Shown one piece after another: positions 1 to 7,649 of a DNA stretch of 64,000 nt. Where the stretch lies: positions 41,905 through 105,904 of the forward strand of contig DAOULY010000004.1 of assembly GCA_034414595.1 (NCBI GenBank), written 5' to 3'. Position 1 is the first letter of the stretch. Each line of letters opens with the position of its first letter. The notes below the pieces were generated by a model. That model saw only the letters and a program-made list of their open reading frames with translations, did no database searches and was not told the origin of the DNA. A program made the translations under genes and the position numbers. This DNA is from DAOULY01 sp034414595 (lineage in GTDB: Bacteria; Chloroflexota; Dehalococcoidia; SZUA-161; JAUWZY01).

Positions 1-2326
1 ATGCGTCAAAGCCTTTGCCAAATGCCCGAATATCCATATAGAAAATGTTGCACTCAACTCCAGGGGCATGATCTTGGGCTAACATAGCTTCTTTAGTAGC
101 ATACATGCAGCACACGGAGCTACAGTACTGGTGCTTCTGGTCTCTTGACCCTATGCACTGGAGAAAGGCAATGCGCTTCGGCTCCTCGTGGTCAGAGGGA
201 CGCTCCAAGTGTCCCCTAGTTGGGCCCGAGGCGCTGAGCATCCGCTCAAACTGCATGCTGGTTACTACGTTGGCATAACGGCCAAACCCAAACTCCTCAG
301 AAAGCCGGGTGTCGTAGAGCGAATAGCCAGGGCAAGCCAGCACAGCGCCAACATTGAGCTCAATGAACTCATCTTTCATCAGGTGATTGGGCGCGTTGGC
401 CTGGCATGCTGCTACGCATTGCAAACACTCGGAGCAGACAGCGCAGTTCAGGCACCGTTTGGCCTCCTCGATAGCAGACTGCTCGTCCAGGGTCAGTACT
501 ACTTCATCAAAACTCCTCTTTCTCTTCTCTGCATCCAGCACCTGCGGCCAATTTCGAGGCTGTTTCACTACGGCATCCTTGGGCACGTCTTGGACCTTTT
601 CCAGCTTGGCTGGCCGGTCACCTTTAAGATCGATCCGGCGTAGCCAGTGATCGATGGAAATGGCAGCCTCCTTGCCGGCGGCAACGGCCTCGATAACGCT
701 TGCCGGTCCGCTCACAGTATCACCGCCAGCAAAGACACCGAGGTAGCCAGTGTGCAGTGTTTCGGGATCCACCACGATAGTGCCTCGGCGGGAGAGATTC
801 ATCCCTTGGGCAGCGGACAAAAAGTCCAGGTTAGGCCGCTGTCCCACAGCATAGATGACCGTGTCTGCCTCCAGAACGTGCTCCGAGCCCTCGATGGCAT
901 CCACATGCAGGCGCCCCTCATCATCGAAGAACATGCTCCGCAAGTTGAGGCACTCCACGCCAGCCACGTGTCCGTCATCCTGCCCAATGATCCTAGTGAA
1001 GGTGCGTGAGGGATGAATAACTATGCCCTCGCCTTCCCCTTCCTCAATTTCGGAGGGGTCGGCAGGCATCTCTTCTCGAGATTCAACGCAAGCCATATGT
1101 ACCTCAGATGCACCCAAGCGAAGGGCACTGCGGGCACAATCAAAGGCTACATTGCCACCACCGAGGACAAGTACCCTTTGCCCGACCTCGACCTTCTTCC
1201 CCAAGTTGATATCCCGCAGGAAAGAAAGGCCAACCAAGGTTCCCTTGAGATCGTTGTCCGGAATGTTCAACCTGCTGCCGTGTTGGGCACCGACAGCAAT
1301 GAAGGCCGCCGCATAGCCCTGCCTGGAGAGATCATTCAGTGTCAGTCCATCGCCCACGGGGGTATTGGTCTTAATCTCTACCCCCAAGCCCTCAATGTAG
1401 TCGATTTCTCTCTTGAGGACCTCTTTGGGTAGGCGGTATTCAGGAATTCCCACAGCCAGCATACCTCCGGCTACGGGCAGCGCCTCAAAAACGGTAACTC
1501 CGTAGCCCTGCTGCACCAAATCATAGGCACAGGCAAGACCAGCCGGCCCGGAACCGATGATGGCGACTTTCTCTTCCTTGGTCCTCTCGATAGGAGAGAC
1601 CTCTTCCCGGCCTGCCCTAAGCTCGTAGTCAGCGGCGAAGCGCTTGAGTGCCATGATAGCCAGTGGCTCGTCTACCTTTCCACGTTCGCATTCTCGTTCG
1701 CAGGGGTGAACACATACCCGTCCGCACACAGAGGGGAAGGGCATAGTATTTCTGACCACTTCTAGCGCCTCTTTGAACTTACCCTGCGAGATGAGGGCAA
1801 TGTAACCCTGGGCTTTCACACCCGCTGGGCAGGCATGGCGGCAGGGGGACCAGCCCCTCTTTTGGATGGCGAAGACTTTTGGTATAGCCTGTTGGAAGGG
1901 GATATAGATGGCCTTGCGCATGCCTAGGCCTTCGTCAAACTCGCTGGGGACTCCCACCGGGCAAACCTGGGCGCATTCGCCACAGCCGGTACACTTCTCC
2001 GTATCTATGTAGTTGGCATGGCGCAGTATGGTGGCGGTGAAGTGTCCCGGCTCACCGGTGAGCTCGACTATCTCACTATTGGAGAGTATCTCAATATCCT
2101 TGTGGCGACCGCATTCTACTAGCTTGGGGGAGATTATGCACATGGCGCAGTCATTAGTGGGGAAGGTCTTGTCAAGTTGTGCCATCTTGCCGCCAATGGA
2201 CGGGCTCCTCTCTACCAGGTAGACCTTGATGCCCGATTCTGCCAGGTCGAGGGATGCCTGCATCCCCGCAATGCCACCCCCCAGCACCATTACTGCCCCA
2301 ATTGGGTTTGTTCCATCGTCGCGCAT
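1..2326 (-). CDS. HdrA-like FAD/Fe-S oxidoreductase with NfnB/GltD-type insert (3' end off the window)
   Basis: The frame is open from the ATG at 2326 to the window edge (about 775 codons). An N-terminal FAD fold (VLGGGIAGMQASLDL, about residues 14-28) is followed by a ferredoxin-type CTGCGECAQVCP near residue 118. Next come the Cys clusters typical of glutamate-synthase beta-like proteins (SPCRHACPAGV; CGRVCVHPCERECERG), a second FAD motif (IIGSGPAGLACAYDL), an NAD(P) motif (VLGGGNVAFDCARSALRLGA) and a Cys-rich RCLNCAVCSECLQC segment. This matches HdrA proteins that carry an NADPH-oxidoreductase insert, and the same architecture recurs at 23444. The likely role is a cytoplasmic electron-bifurcating or electron-transferring flavoprotein subunit. 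An AAAGGGG ribosome site precedes the ATG and a sigma-70-like promoter lies at 2401-2429. The partners must lie left of the window. Confidence 0.88.
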   Translation of the reverse strand, partial: MRDDGTNPIGAVMVLGGGIAGMQASLDLAESGIKVYLVERSPSIGGKMAQLDKTFPTNDCAMCIISPKLVECGRHKDIEILSNSEIVELTGEPGHFTATILRHANYIDTEKCTGCGECAQVCPVGVPSEFDEGLGMRKAIYIPFQQAIPKVFAIQKRGWSPCRHACPAGVKAQGYIALISQGKFKEALEVVRNTMPFPSVCGRVCVHPCERECERGKVDEPLAIMALKRFAADYELRAGREEVSPIERTKEEKVAIIGSGPAGLACAYDLVQQGYGVTVFEALPVAGGMLAVGIPEYRLPKEVLKREIDYIEGLGVEIKTNTPVGDGLTLNDLSRQGYAAAFIAVGAQHGSRLNIPDNDLKGTLVGLSFLRDINLGKKVEVGQRVLVLGGGNVAFDCARSALRLGASEVHMACVESREEMPADPSEIEEGEGEGIVIHPSRTFTRIIGQDDGHVAGVECLNLRSMFFDDEGRLHVDAIEGSEHVLEADTVIYAVGQRPNLDFLSAAQGMNLSRRGTIVVDPETLHTGYLGVFAGGDTVSGPASVIEAVAAGKEAAISIDHWLRRIDLKGDRPAKLEKVQDVPKDAVVKQPRNWPQVLDAEKRKRSFDEVVLTLDEQSAIEEAKRCLNCAVCSECLQCVAACQANAPNHLMKDEFIELNVGAVLACPGYSLYDTRLSEEFGFGRYANVVTSMQFERMLSASGPTRGHLERPSDHEEPKRIAFLQCIGSRDQKHQYCSSVCCMYATKEAMLAQDHAPGVECNIFYMDIRAFGKGFDA

Positions 2327-2400
2327 AGAGCGCCCCTTTCAATCTACATTACTGGCAAGCGCAGAGAGGGTTTCCATAGATGTTTGGTAGACGCCGTCCC

Positions 2401-2429
2401 AGTATAGTACAACTCGTCATTTTTGTCTA
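2401..2429 (-). promoter_or_regulatory. sigma-70-type promoter for the HdrA-like gene
   Basis: On the minus strand TAGACA (2424-2429) is separated by exactly 17 bases from TATACT (2401-2406), matching the -35/-10 consensus at 5 of 6 positions each. The start codon is about 75 bases downstream, so a 5' leader of roughly 65-70 nt is expected. Confidence 0.6.
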
Positions 2430-3105
2430 GTTTCTGTACAGTTTTAGTGGGATGCCCCTGTTTTTAATACTACCTATAATTGGAGAGTTCTTGCCTTTTC
2501 CTCTGCTCGGTTGGCCTTCTCTACTTGGTTCTTCTCTTAGTATTGCTTGGCATACTTAGTGTGAGGCCGCCAACTACTGTAATCTTGCCTCCAGGCTCGC
2601 CGAGGAACGCGACGACCCTATCATGTGAATCTTCAGCAAATCAAAGAGGGGGAGCTGGGGTATCAATAGGTAGAACTTTTGAGGTGGCCTTTGCTCTCAC
2701 CATTTGACCCGTCAGCTACCATATGTCAATTCTAACATCAAAAACTAGGCTCTGCAAAGGGTAAGGAGCAGTTTCTCTGGCAACATTGCGATGTTGTGTT
2801 CAAGCCAACATTTTGGGACCACTAGGGAAGACGATTTATCCAATATCTCTTGGATAAATCGCCATGAAGGGGAAATCTCTCTGATTAGAAGCCAGTTGCT
2901 TACTCATATAGAGTTGGCCGAACGAGTCGAGTATGGGGAAAACAGTCTGATTATGAAAATGAGCACAGTGGGTGGCGAAGGAAGCATAGTGGCACTTTGT
3001 GGTGGCTATTCACTCAGCTGCTTTCATATTCCCAACCTCCAGTTGAACATCAAGCCCTTCAGGAATATGGGTGGCTTGGTTGGGAAGCGCTTAACTGATC
3101 CGTGT
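2430..3105. other. Intergenic stretch without a supportable gene
   Basis: About 680 bases hold no ORF with convincing composition or a recognisable domain. Two weak plus-strand ORFs (2480-2707 and 2791-3129) lack ribosome sites and family features. The stretch contains small hairpins: CAACAT-TGCG-ATGTTG at about 2780-2795 and the long perfect dyad at 2832-2861. It may be decayed coding DNA next to the kinase fragment at 3548. Confidence 0.5.
2832..2861. repeat. Perfect inverted repeat (12-bp arms, 6-nt loop)
   Basis: CGATTTATCCAA, then TATCTC, then TTGGATAAATCG form a perfect 12-bp stem. No T-run follows on either strand, so a classic terminator is not indicated. It could be an operator or the foot of a lost element. 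Confidence 0.7.
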
Positions 3106-3408
3106 TCAATAGGTGGAACCAGGATATAGAGCCCCTTCAATCCAGGGATCAATGCTGGATGGTGGGGCAACATTCCACTCAATCGATTCCTTCGGCAGTG
3201 TTACATCAGGCAGTACCAGCCGCTCGCCAGAAGATATACCTGGTGGGTTTTCAAATTTCACATTCACATGTCCTGGAGCGAATACATACAAATCACCAAA
3301 GCTCGAACCAGTATCATCCTGTAAAAGCCAGACCTGACCACTGCTCACCTGAGCATAGTCAATATACTTCTTAGTCACCCCAGAGAATATGTGTCCCATA
3401 TCACACAT
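3106..3408 (-). CDS. Hypothetical 100-aa protein
   Basis: I do not recognise a family. The product has no Cys cluster beyond the N-terminal residue, no signal peptide and no membrane segment. Its middle (LYVFAPGHVNVKFENPPGI) reads like a beta-rich soluble domain, and the Pro/Gly-rich tail ends in Tyr. No strong ribosome site precedes the ATG, and the surroundings (a kinase fragment, an empty intergenic stretch) are those of a decaying region. It may be a real small protein or a chance frame; composition slightly favours real. Confidence 0.35.
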   Translation of the reverse strand: MCDMGHIFSGVTKKYIDYAQVSSGQVWLLQDDTGSSFGDLYVFAPGHVNVKFENPPGISSGERLVLPDVTLPKESIEWNVAPPSSIDPWIEGALYPGSTY

Positions 3409-3547
3409 GCCTGAAGTAGAGGATTTTCTGCTGGAGAAGCCCTACGCTCAATGGACGCAGGAGAAGTGCAATTTATGCTGTTCGGGGTCAGTGAAGAATC
3501 TGAGTTTTCGGTCGCTCCGCTACAATTTCTTTCGTCGTCGGAATTTC

Positions 3548-3646
3548 GTTGAACTAAAGGGGAACCTCAGCGACCACTGTTGTTCCCTTGCCTAGCGCAG
3601 ACTGCACAGTCAGGGTGTCGTTGACCAACCTGCCCCGCTCGTGCAT
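3548..3646 (-). pseudogene. Fragment of a histidine-kinase C-terminus
   Basis: These 99 bases align without gaps to 9150-9248, the 3' end of the histidine kinase at 9156-11144, in the same orientation, with 8 substitutions. The frame and stop codon are kept: the last residues read GKGTTVVAEVPL in both copies, and most differences are synonymous or conservative. Similarity ends abruptly at both sides (just past the stop, and at the N-box-distal G2 region). It is therefore a truncated remnant of a third paralogous kinase or a partial duplication. The zinc-ribbon ORF at 3610 runs into it in another frame. Confidence 0.75.
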
Positions 3647-3819
3647 TCAGCAGTCCTCTTCTGTTTCACGCTATTGTTGTGCTGCCTCACCGCAACTATG
3701 TGTGTTTCTAGTTCGCACAGGTGGCCGCACTGAAGACATTGCTCGTACCAGCCATTCTGGTCTTTGTCGACCACCACATCACCTTTGCATCTTGGGCAGC
3801 TTTTGAATCTTATTATCAT
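3610..3819 (-). CDS. Small zinc-ribbon protein (69 aa)
   Basis: The N-terminus has CPRC...CLQCGH, a four-Cys zinc ribbon (CxxC, 18 residues, CxxC), a common stand-alone type in this kind of genome. A GAGGAG ribosome site lies about 10 bases before the ATG. The gene starts 42 bases after the trehalose-6-phosphate synthase stop, so co-transcription is likely. Its last dozen codons (after KQKRTAE) are read out of frame through the kinase remnant at 3548-3646. The original C-terminus was therefore probably replaced by recombination. The ribbon itself is intact; its function is unknown (nucleic-acid or protein binding are the usual guesses). Confidence 0.7.
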   Translation of the reverse strand: MIIRFKSCPRCKGDVVVDKDQNGWYEQCLQCGHLCELETHIVAVRQHNNSVKQKRTAECTSGAGWSTTP

Positions 3820-3861
3820 CTCGGTCGCACTCCTCTGCCAATCTGTTTTATCCTCTGGCCT

Positions 3862-5403
3862 CTATCTGATTGCTATCGGCAACCGCTCAGCCACAGTATG
3901 CAAGTCTTTCAACTGTCTCCAAAACCAGTGGGTGATGTCTTCCTCTTTGATCTTCTTTCTAAGCTTCTCGGCTCTGCTTCTTTTTTCTTCCATTGGCATG
4001 TCTAAAGCCTGACACAGTGCCTCAACCGTTCCTTCAACGTTAGTAGGGTCGATGGAAATCGCGCCATCTCTAAGCTGTTCGGCTGCTCCTGCTTCTTCTG
4101 ACAGGACGAGTACCCCATTCTTAGTATTCACGATTGGCCCTTCTTTGGCCACCAAGTTCATGCCGTCGGCCACTGGATTTACTAGCAGGACATCGTACAA
4201 ACGCATTCCCGCTATGGCCTGAGGATAGTTGTGCTCATAGAACAAGTTTATCGGGTTCCAGCCATCCCTCCCATACTTGGTATTTATCTCGTTGACCAGC
4301 GCAAACACTTCATGAGTATATTCTTGATATTGCTTTAAGTTAGTGCGTGAAGGAACCATAAAAGCCAGCAAACTCACTTGGCCCAAAAGATGAGGATTGC
4401 GTGCCAGAAGCATGTCGTAGGCTTCGAAGCCCAGGAGAATGTTCTTGGTGGGTTCAACTCGATCTACACGTACTATGGTTTTTCTCCCGAGGAAGGGTCG
4501 AATCTTTTGCTCGTAGCCTATTACCTCCTCTGAGTTAGCGAGCCTCTGTAGTTCGGCGACATCTACGGATATGGGGTAGGCATTGACCTTAGTCTGATGT
4601 CCATTGAAGTGAATGGTACGCTCTTGATGATCTACCCGCGCTTCCTCCAGAGCGAACTCACATGTATACAGGAAATTGTCTACGTCTCGCGTGGTCTGTA
4701 GACCCACAATGTCGCAGGAACACAGGCTTTGGCATATGCTCCTAGACACGGATATAGGAAGGATCATCCACTGTTGGCATGCTGGCCAGGGGATATGGAT
4801 GAAGTGATGGATGAGTGCATGTGGTAGCCGAGCCCTGATAAGTCCTGGTGTTAGATAAAGATGGTAGTCGTGGACCATGACATAGGGTGAATCCTCACCG
4901 TCGGCCTCAGCTACCACAGCCTCAGCAAAGGCTTGATTGGCTGGAACGTACCCATTCTCCCAGGCATCCCATACCTGCTGGTCTATGCTGGTGTTACATG
5001 AGTGATTCAACATTTTGTGCTGGAAGAACCAGAGGAATGTGTTGGAGAAGACGCTATAGTACTTATCATACGTGCCCTTGGGAACAAGAACGAAGCGGAG
5101 GTAGGACCTGTGGCCATCAAGGGAGGTAATCAGCGTTCCATTGCGGGAAACCTCGGCGGCATACCGATCTCCTTCGCCCATGGCACAAGCAACCCATGTG
5201 AAATCCATATATCTGCTCAGGGCACTTAGAGCTATGGCAACACCACCGCCAGCTTTCGTCGCCTGCAGTCTCCCATCTTCAGATACATGGTATTCGATGG
5301 GACCTCGATTGCTAGCAACGATAAGGCGTCTGGAGTTACCTATCTCGTCAAATAGTCCTGCCAGGCAAGCACCGTTGCTGCCATTCAATGCGAAAAAAGA
5401 CAT
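3862..5403 (-). CDS. otsA: Alpha,alpha-trehalose-6-phosphate synthase (GT20), 513 aa
   Basis: This retaining glycosyltransferase joins a nucleotide-sugar glucose to glucose-6-phosphate. The family landmarks are present: N-terminal IVASNRGPIEYH and KAGGGVAIALSAL, the MVHDYHLYLTPGLIR segment, VDRVEPTKNILLGFEAY (the VDRLDYxKG equivalent), and near the end LYDVLLVNPVADGMNLVAKE, which holds the nucleotide-sugar contacts. The length is normal for a synthase without a phosphatase domain, and no OtsB partner lies nearby. A GGGAGG ribosome site precedes the ATG. It sits at the end of a minus-strand group with the AsnC-like, zinc-finger and CBS genes. Trehalose would act as an osmolyte or stress protectant, or the product could be another disaccharide phosphate. 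Confidence 0.88.
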   Translation of the reverse strand: MSFFALNGSNGACLAGLFDEIGNSRRLIVASNRGPIEYHVSEDGRLQATKAGGGVAIALSALSRYMDFTWVACAMGEGDRYAAEVSRNGTLITSLDGHRSYLRFVLVPKGTYDKYYSVFSNTFLWFFQHKMLNHSCNTSIDQQVWDAWENGYVPANQAFAEAVVAEADGEDSPYVMVHDYHLYLTPGLIRARLPHALIHHFIHIPWPACQQWMILPISVSRSICQSLCSCDIVGLQTTRDVDNFLYTCEFALEEARVDHQERTIHFNGHQTKVNAYPISVDVAELQRLANSEEVIGYEQKIRPFLGRKTIVRVDRVEPTKNILLGFEAYDMLLARNPHLLGQVSLLAFMVPSRTNLKQYQEYTHEVFALVNEINTKYGRDGWNPINLFYEHNYPQAIAGMRLYDVLLVNPVADGMNLVAKEGPIVNTKNGVLVLSEEAGAAEQLRDGAISIDPTNVEGTVEALCQALDMPMEEKRSRAEKLRKKIKEEDITHWFWRQLKDLHTVAERLPIAIR

Positions 5404-5405
5404 TT

Positions 5406-5528
5406 CTATCCTCCCAGCCAGATATTCAATTCATCCACCACAGCAACAACCAAAACCGAGACCAGTCCGGGGGAAACCGTTCTCTTTCTTGGCCTGGATA
5501 GCTTTGCTCGCCGGACGTGATTCTTCAT
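5406..5528 (-). CDS. Possible 40-aa basic/hydrophobic small protein
   Basis: An ATG with GGAG six bases upstream opens a 40-codon frame that ends three bases before the synthase start codon, consistent with translational coupling. The N-terminus is Arg/Lys-rich (RRAKLSRPRKR) and the C-terminal half is hydrophobic (GLVSVLVVAVVDELNIWL), as in a small membrane peptide. No homology can be asserted. It could instead be a leader that fills the gap by chance. Confidence 0.35.
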   Translation of the reverse strand: MKNHVRRAKLSRPRKRTVSPGLVSVLVVAVVDELNIWLGG

Positions 5529-5562
5529 CTCATCTCCAGTACTTTATGTTGCTTCTTGTTCC

Positions 5563-5802
5563 TCATTGCCCGGCTTGTATGGCAAAGCAGGTGGTGACCT
5601 GCTTGATACCTTCGATAGCGCGAATGTCTATCAGGTCTGTTTGGGCGATCGACTTAGCATCGGGCCTCTCCAGGATGGCGACCAAGCTATAAGGGCCAGT
5701 TACCGCCTCCACAGCCACAACTCCGGGTGTATTATGCAAGGAGGCCACAACCTGCTGCTTGTGAAGATCGTCCGTTTCAATCAAAAAGTACGCCCTTCTC
5801 AT
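5563..5802 (-). CDS. Stand-alone Lrp/AsnC ligand-binding (RAM) domain protein, 79 aa
   Basis: The whole protein matches the effector-binding half of Lrp/AsnC regulators: an alpha-beta sandwich with the VAVEAVTGPYSLVAILE strand-turn-strand segment and VTTCFAI at the end. No helix-turn-helix precedes it. Such stand-alone domains form octameric rings and bind amino acids or related small molecules, and can modulate full-length Lrp partners. AAGGACAGG precedes the ATG. It lies between a zinc-finger gene and the trehalose gene, all on the minus strand. Confidence 0.8.
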   Translation of the reverse strand: MRRAYFLIETDDLHKQQVVASLHNTPGVVAVEAVTGPYSLVAILERPDAKSIAQTDLIDIRAIEGIKQVTTCFAIQAGQ

Positions 5803-5884
5803 CCTGTCCTTACCTCGTTGGATGCCTTGGTCTTGGCACTCTTGTTAAGTACCACAGCAGCAAGGGCAAGACCGCTGGCCACTC

Positions 5885-6115
5885 TTACATGTGCTTGAGC
5901 ATCAGATCGAGCGTTCGCTGCCAGTTCTGCCGCTGGCGGATGCGCTCGAGCATCAGATCAATTATCTGCTCCACGGCTCTCTTATCCCGGAACTTATTGC
6001 GGCACGCCGTGGAGCAAAAATAGGCGATCTGAGACGAGGAGGAAAAGTCTATCAGTACTGTGTCCGCTGGCTTTAACTCTCTCTCGCAAATATGGCACAA
6101 ACTAACGTCACTCAC
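5885..6115 (-). CDS. Small TRASH/MYM-like zinc-finger protein, 76 aa
   Basis: The Cys pattern CHIC...YFCSTACRNKF resembles treble-clef TRASH/YHS-type metal-binding fingers. The C-terminal half is a charged helix (IIDLMLERIRQRQNWQRTLDLMLKHM). Its start overlaps the stop of the upstream CBS gene by four bases (ATGA), so the two are translationally coupled. The role is unknown. In this family metal sensing or protein interaction is usual. Confidence 0.65.
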   Translation of the reverse strand: MSDVSLCHICERELKPADTVLIDFSSSSQIAYFCSTACRNKFRDKRAVEQIIDLMLERIRQRQNWQRTLDLMLKHM

Positions 6116-6540
6116 AATGCCCTTACCTCCTTCAGCTTGGCCGTCTTTGTGAGAACCATGGCGGCCAAGGTAAGATTCTCACAGATCAAGTTCTCCAGGG
6201 TGAGAAGACCGAGGAGCCTTCGGCTCTGAACCACGGGCAATACTCTGATGCCGTGATCCGCCATCACCTTGGCTGCTTGTATTATGTCCTTGCCTGGCGA
6301 GATCGCGGGGCAGTAGCTGTTCATCACCGATCTGGCTGGTTCTGAAACCGGATCAATGGCCGCAGCCACAATGCCGGTGACGATCTCTCTTTCAGTGATT
6401 AGCCCGCAAAACTTCCCGTTGTCACAGACTGGGATGAACCCGGTTCCGGAGATCTTCATTTGGTGGGCCACTTCGATGACTGGTGTAGAAGGAGGGACAG
6501 AAACGAACTCGGCAGTCATGCAATCTCTGACTTTCAACAT
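6112..6540 (-). CDS. Tandem CBS-domain protein (142 aa)
   Basis: Two CBS motifs cover the protein (VRDCMTAEFVSVPPSTPVIEVAHQM... and SVMNSYCPAISPGKDIIQAAKVM...), forming one Bateman module that binds adenosyl nucleotides. I chose the ATG at 6540 because GGAG lies nine bases upstream. An in-frame start at 6597 would add 19 residues without family similarity. The gene is first of a short minus-strand group with the zinc-finger gene (4-base overlap). An energy-state or nucleotide-sensing role is inferred from the family only. Confidence 0.8.
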   Translation of the reverse strand: MLKVRDCMTAEFVSVPPSTPVIEVAHQMKISGTGFIPVCDNGKFCGLITEREIVTGIVAAAIDPVSEPARSVMNSYCPAISPGKDIIQAAKVMADHGIRVLPVVQSRRLLGLLTLENLICENLTLAAMVLTKTAKLKEVRAL

Positions 6541-6589
6541 ACGTTTTTTCTCCACTATTTGGGAAAAGGCCGTGCCCAAATTACAACCA

Positions 6590-6611
6590 TATCTCACTTA
6601 TATCTCACTTA
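6590..6611. repeat. Two tandem copies of TATCTCACTTA
   Basis: The 11-mer is repeated head to tail without a gap, about 50 bases upstream of the CBS gene start. On the minus strand it reads TAAGTGAGATA twice. The 11-base spacing is one helical turn, as expected for a regulator binding two adjacent half-sites. Confidence 0.5.
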
Positions 6612-6962
6612 TGATTCAGCGTTGAGATGGCTGTTGCTCTAATCTCAGCGCTTAGTGATAGAACGCAATGGATAGAAATGTACCCAGGCTCTTGAGTAAA
6701 CTCCCGCTCAGCACACTTAAGTGCTTCACTGTTCGCCATCTACTCCTCATCTTCCTGGGCACGCACTCATCCTAACCCTCAGGGGCTGGAATTCCATCCG
6801 CCATAGCACATATTTTTATCCCGAATAAAATACCTAAATTTGGCTGTGCCATTTCGGTCAGAGCACTAAGCAATCCTCGTACGCAGGTTTGTCGCCGATC
6901 GGTAAGCATACCCTTTGACAATCCTTTTAGGTTATGGTTAAACTCATTTTTGGCAGGACACC
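6612..6962. promoter_or_regulatory. Intergenic control region of the first two-component operon
   Basis: No gene is visible in the divergent gap between the CBS gene and the response regulator at 6963. A promoter candidate reads TTGACA (6915-6920), 18 bases, then TAAACT (6939-6944), 18 bases before the GTG start. At 6719-6726 lies AAGTGCTT, which also occurs in the regulatory regions at 11907 and 20962 (inverted at about 20913). TCGCCGATCGG near 6890 echoes the GCCGAT part of the second motif shared by those two regions. Confidence 0.4.
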
Positions 6963-7622
6963 GTGGAAAAGATCAGGGTTCTGGTTGCTGATGACCACCC
7001 GGCATTTCGTGAGGGCTTATGCCGCCTCTTGGAGGATGAGGAGGACTTCGAGATAGTGGCTATGTCAGCGGATGGTGAGGAAGCCATCCGGATGGCAAAG
7101 GAGTTCGTGCCGGACGTGGCCATAATCGATGTTGCCATGCCAGTGGTCAACGGCATTGAGGCCACTAGGCAGATCAGGGCAGCGTGCCCGGCCACTTCAA
7201 TCCTCATGGTCAGTGCCTATGGCTATGAGTCATATATGCTTGCCGCTCTGCGGGAGGGTGCAGCTGGATATGTGTTGAAAGATGCTCCTCTCCGCGAGCT
7301 GGTCAATGCTGTTCGCTCGGTGCATGTCGGAGAGGCTGCGTTTGACCTAAAGACCCTCAGAAAAATCCTGCGGCGCTTGGCAGATGAGAAAGGCGAGGAG
7401 AGGACAGGTCTTGAGGTATTGCATAGCCGTGAGCTTGAGGTGCTCAAGCTCGCAGCCAGGGCTATGAGCAACAAAGAAATTGCAGCGGAACTCGTTATCA
7501 GCGAACGCACCGTTCAGACACATATGTTCAATATCTTCAGAAAGCTGGGTGTGGGTTCCCGTATGGAGGCCGTGCTCCGAGCCATAAAGGAAGGCTGGCT
7601 CGGCCACGATGATCTGCCTTGA
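6963..7622 (+). CDS. NarL/LuxR-type response regulator
   Basis: A 219-aa protein with an N-terminal receiver (acidic DD at 10-11, phospho-acceptor Asp56 in AIIDVAMP, Lys in YVLKDAPL) and a C-terminal LuxR helix-turn-helix (SNKEIAAELVISERTVQTHMFNIFRKLGV). The start is GTG with CAGGA five bases upstream. It precedes its cognate kinase (7650) by 27 bases. The pair is paralogous to the minus-strand pair at 9156-11891 and should regulate transcription as a phosphorylated dimer. The signal is unknown. Confidence 0.9.
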   Translation: MEKIRVLVADDHPAFREGLCRLLEDEEDFEIVAMSADGEEAIRMAKEFVPDVAIIDVAMPVVNGIEATRQIRAACPATSILMVSAYGYESYMLAALREGAAGYVLKDAPLRELVNAVRSVHVGEAAFDLKTLRKILRRLADEKGEERTGLEVLHSRELEVLKLAARAMSNKEIAAELVISERTVQTHMFNIFRKLGVGSRMEAVLRAIKEGWLGHDDLP

Positions 7623-7649
7623 TAGCTGCATTTCCAGTGCAGGCGAGTT

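Noticed and set aside
2480..3129. Plus-strand ORFs of 75 and 112 codons as genes
   Set aside because: They have TTG or weak starts without ribosome sites and no recognisable domain. The 112-codon frame also contains the perfect dyad at 2832.
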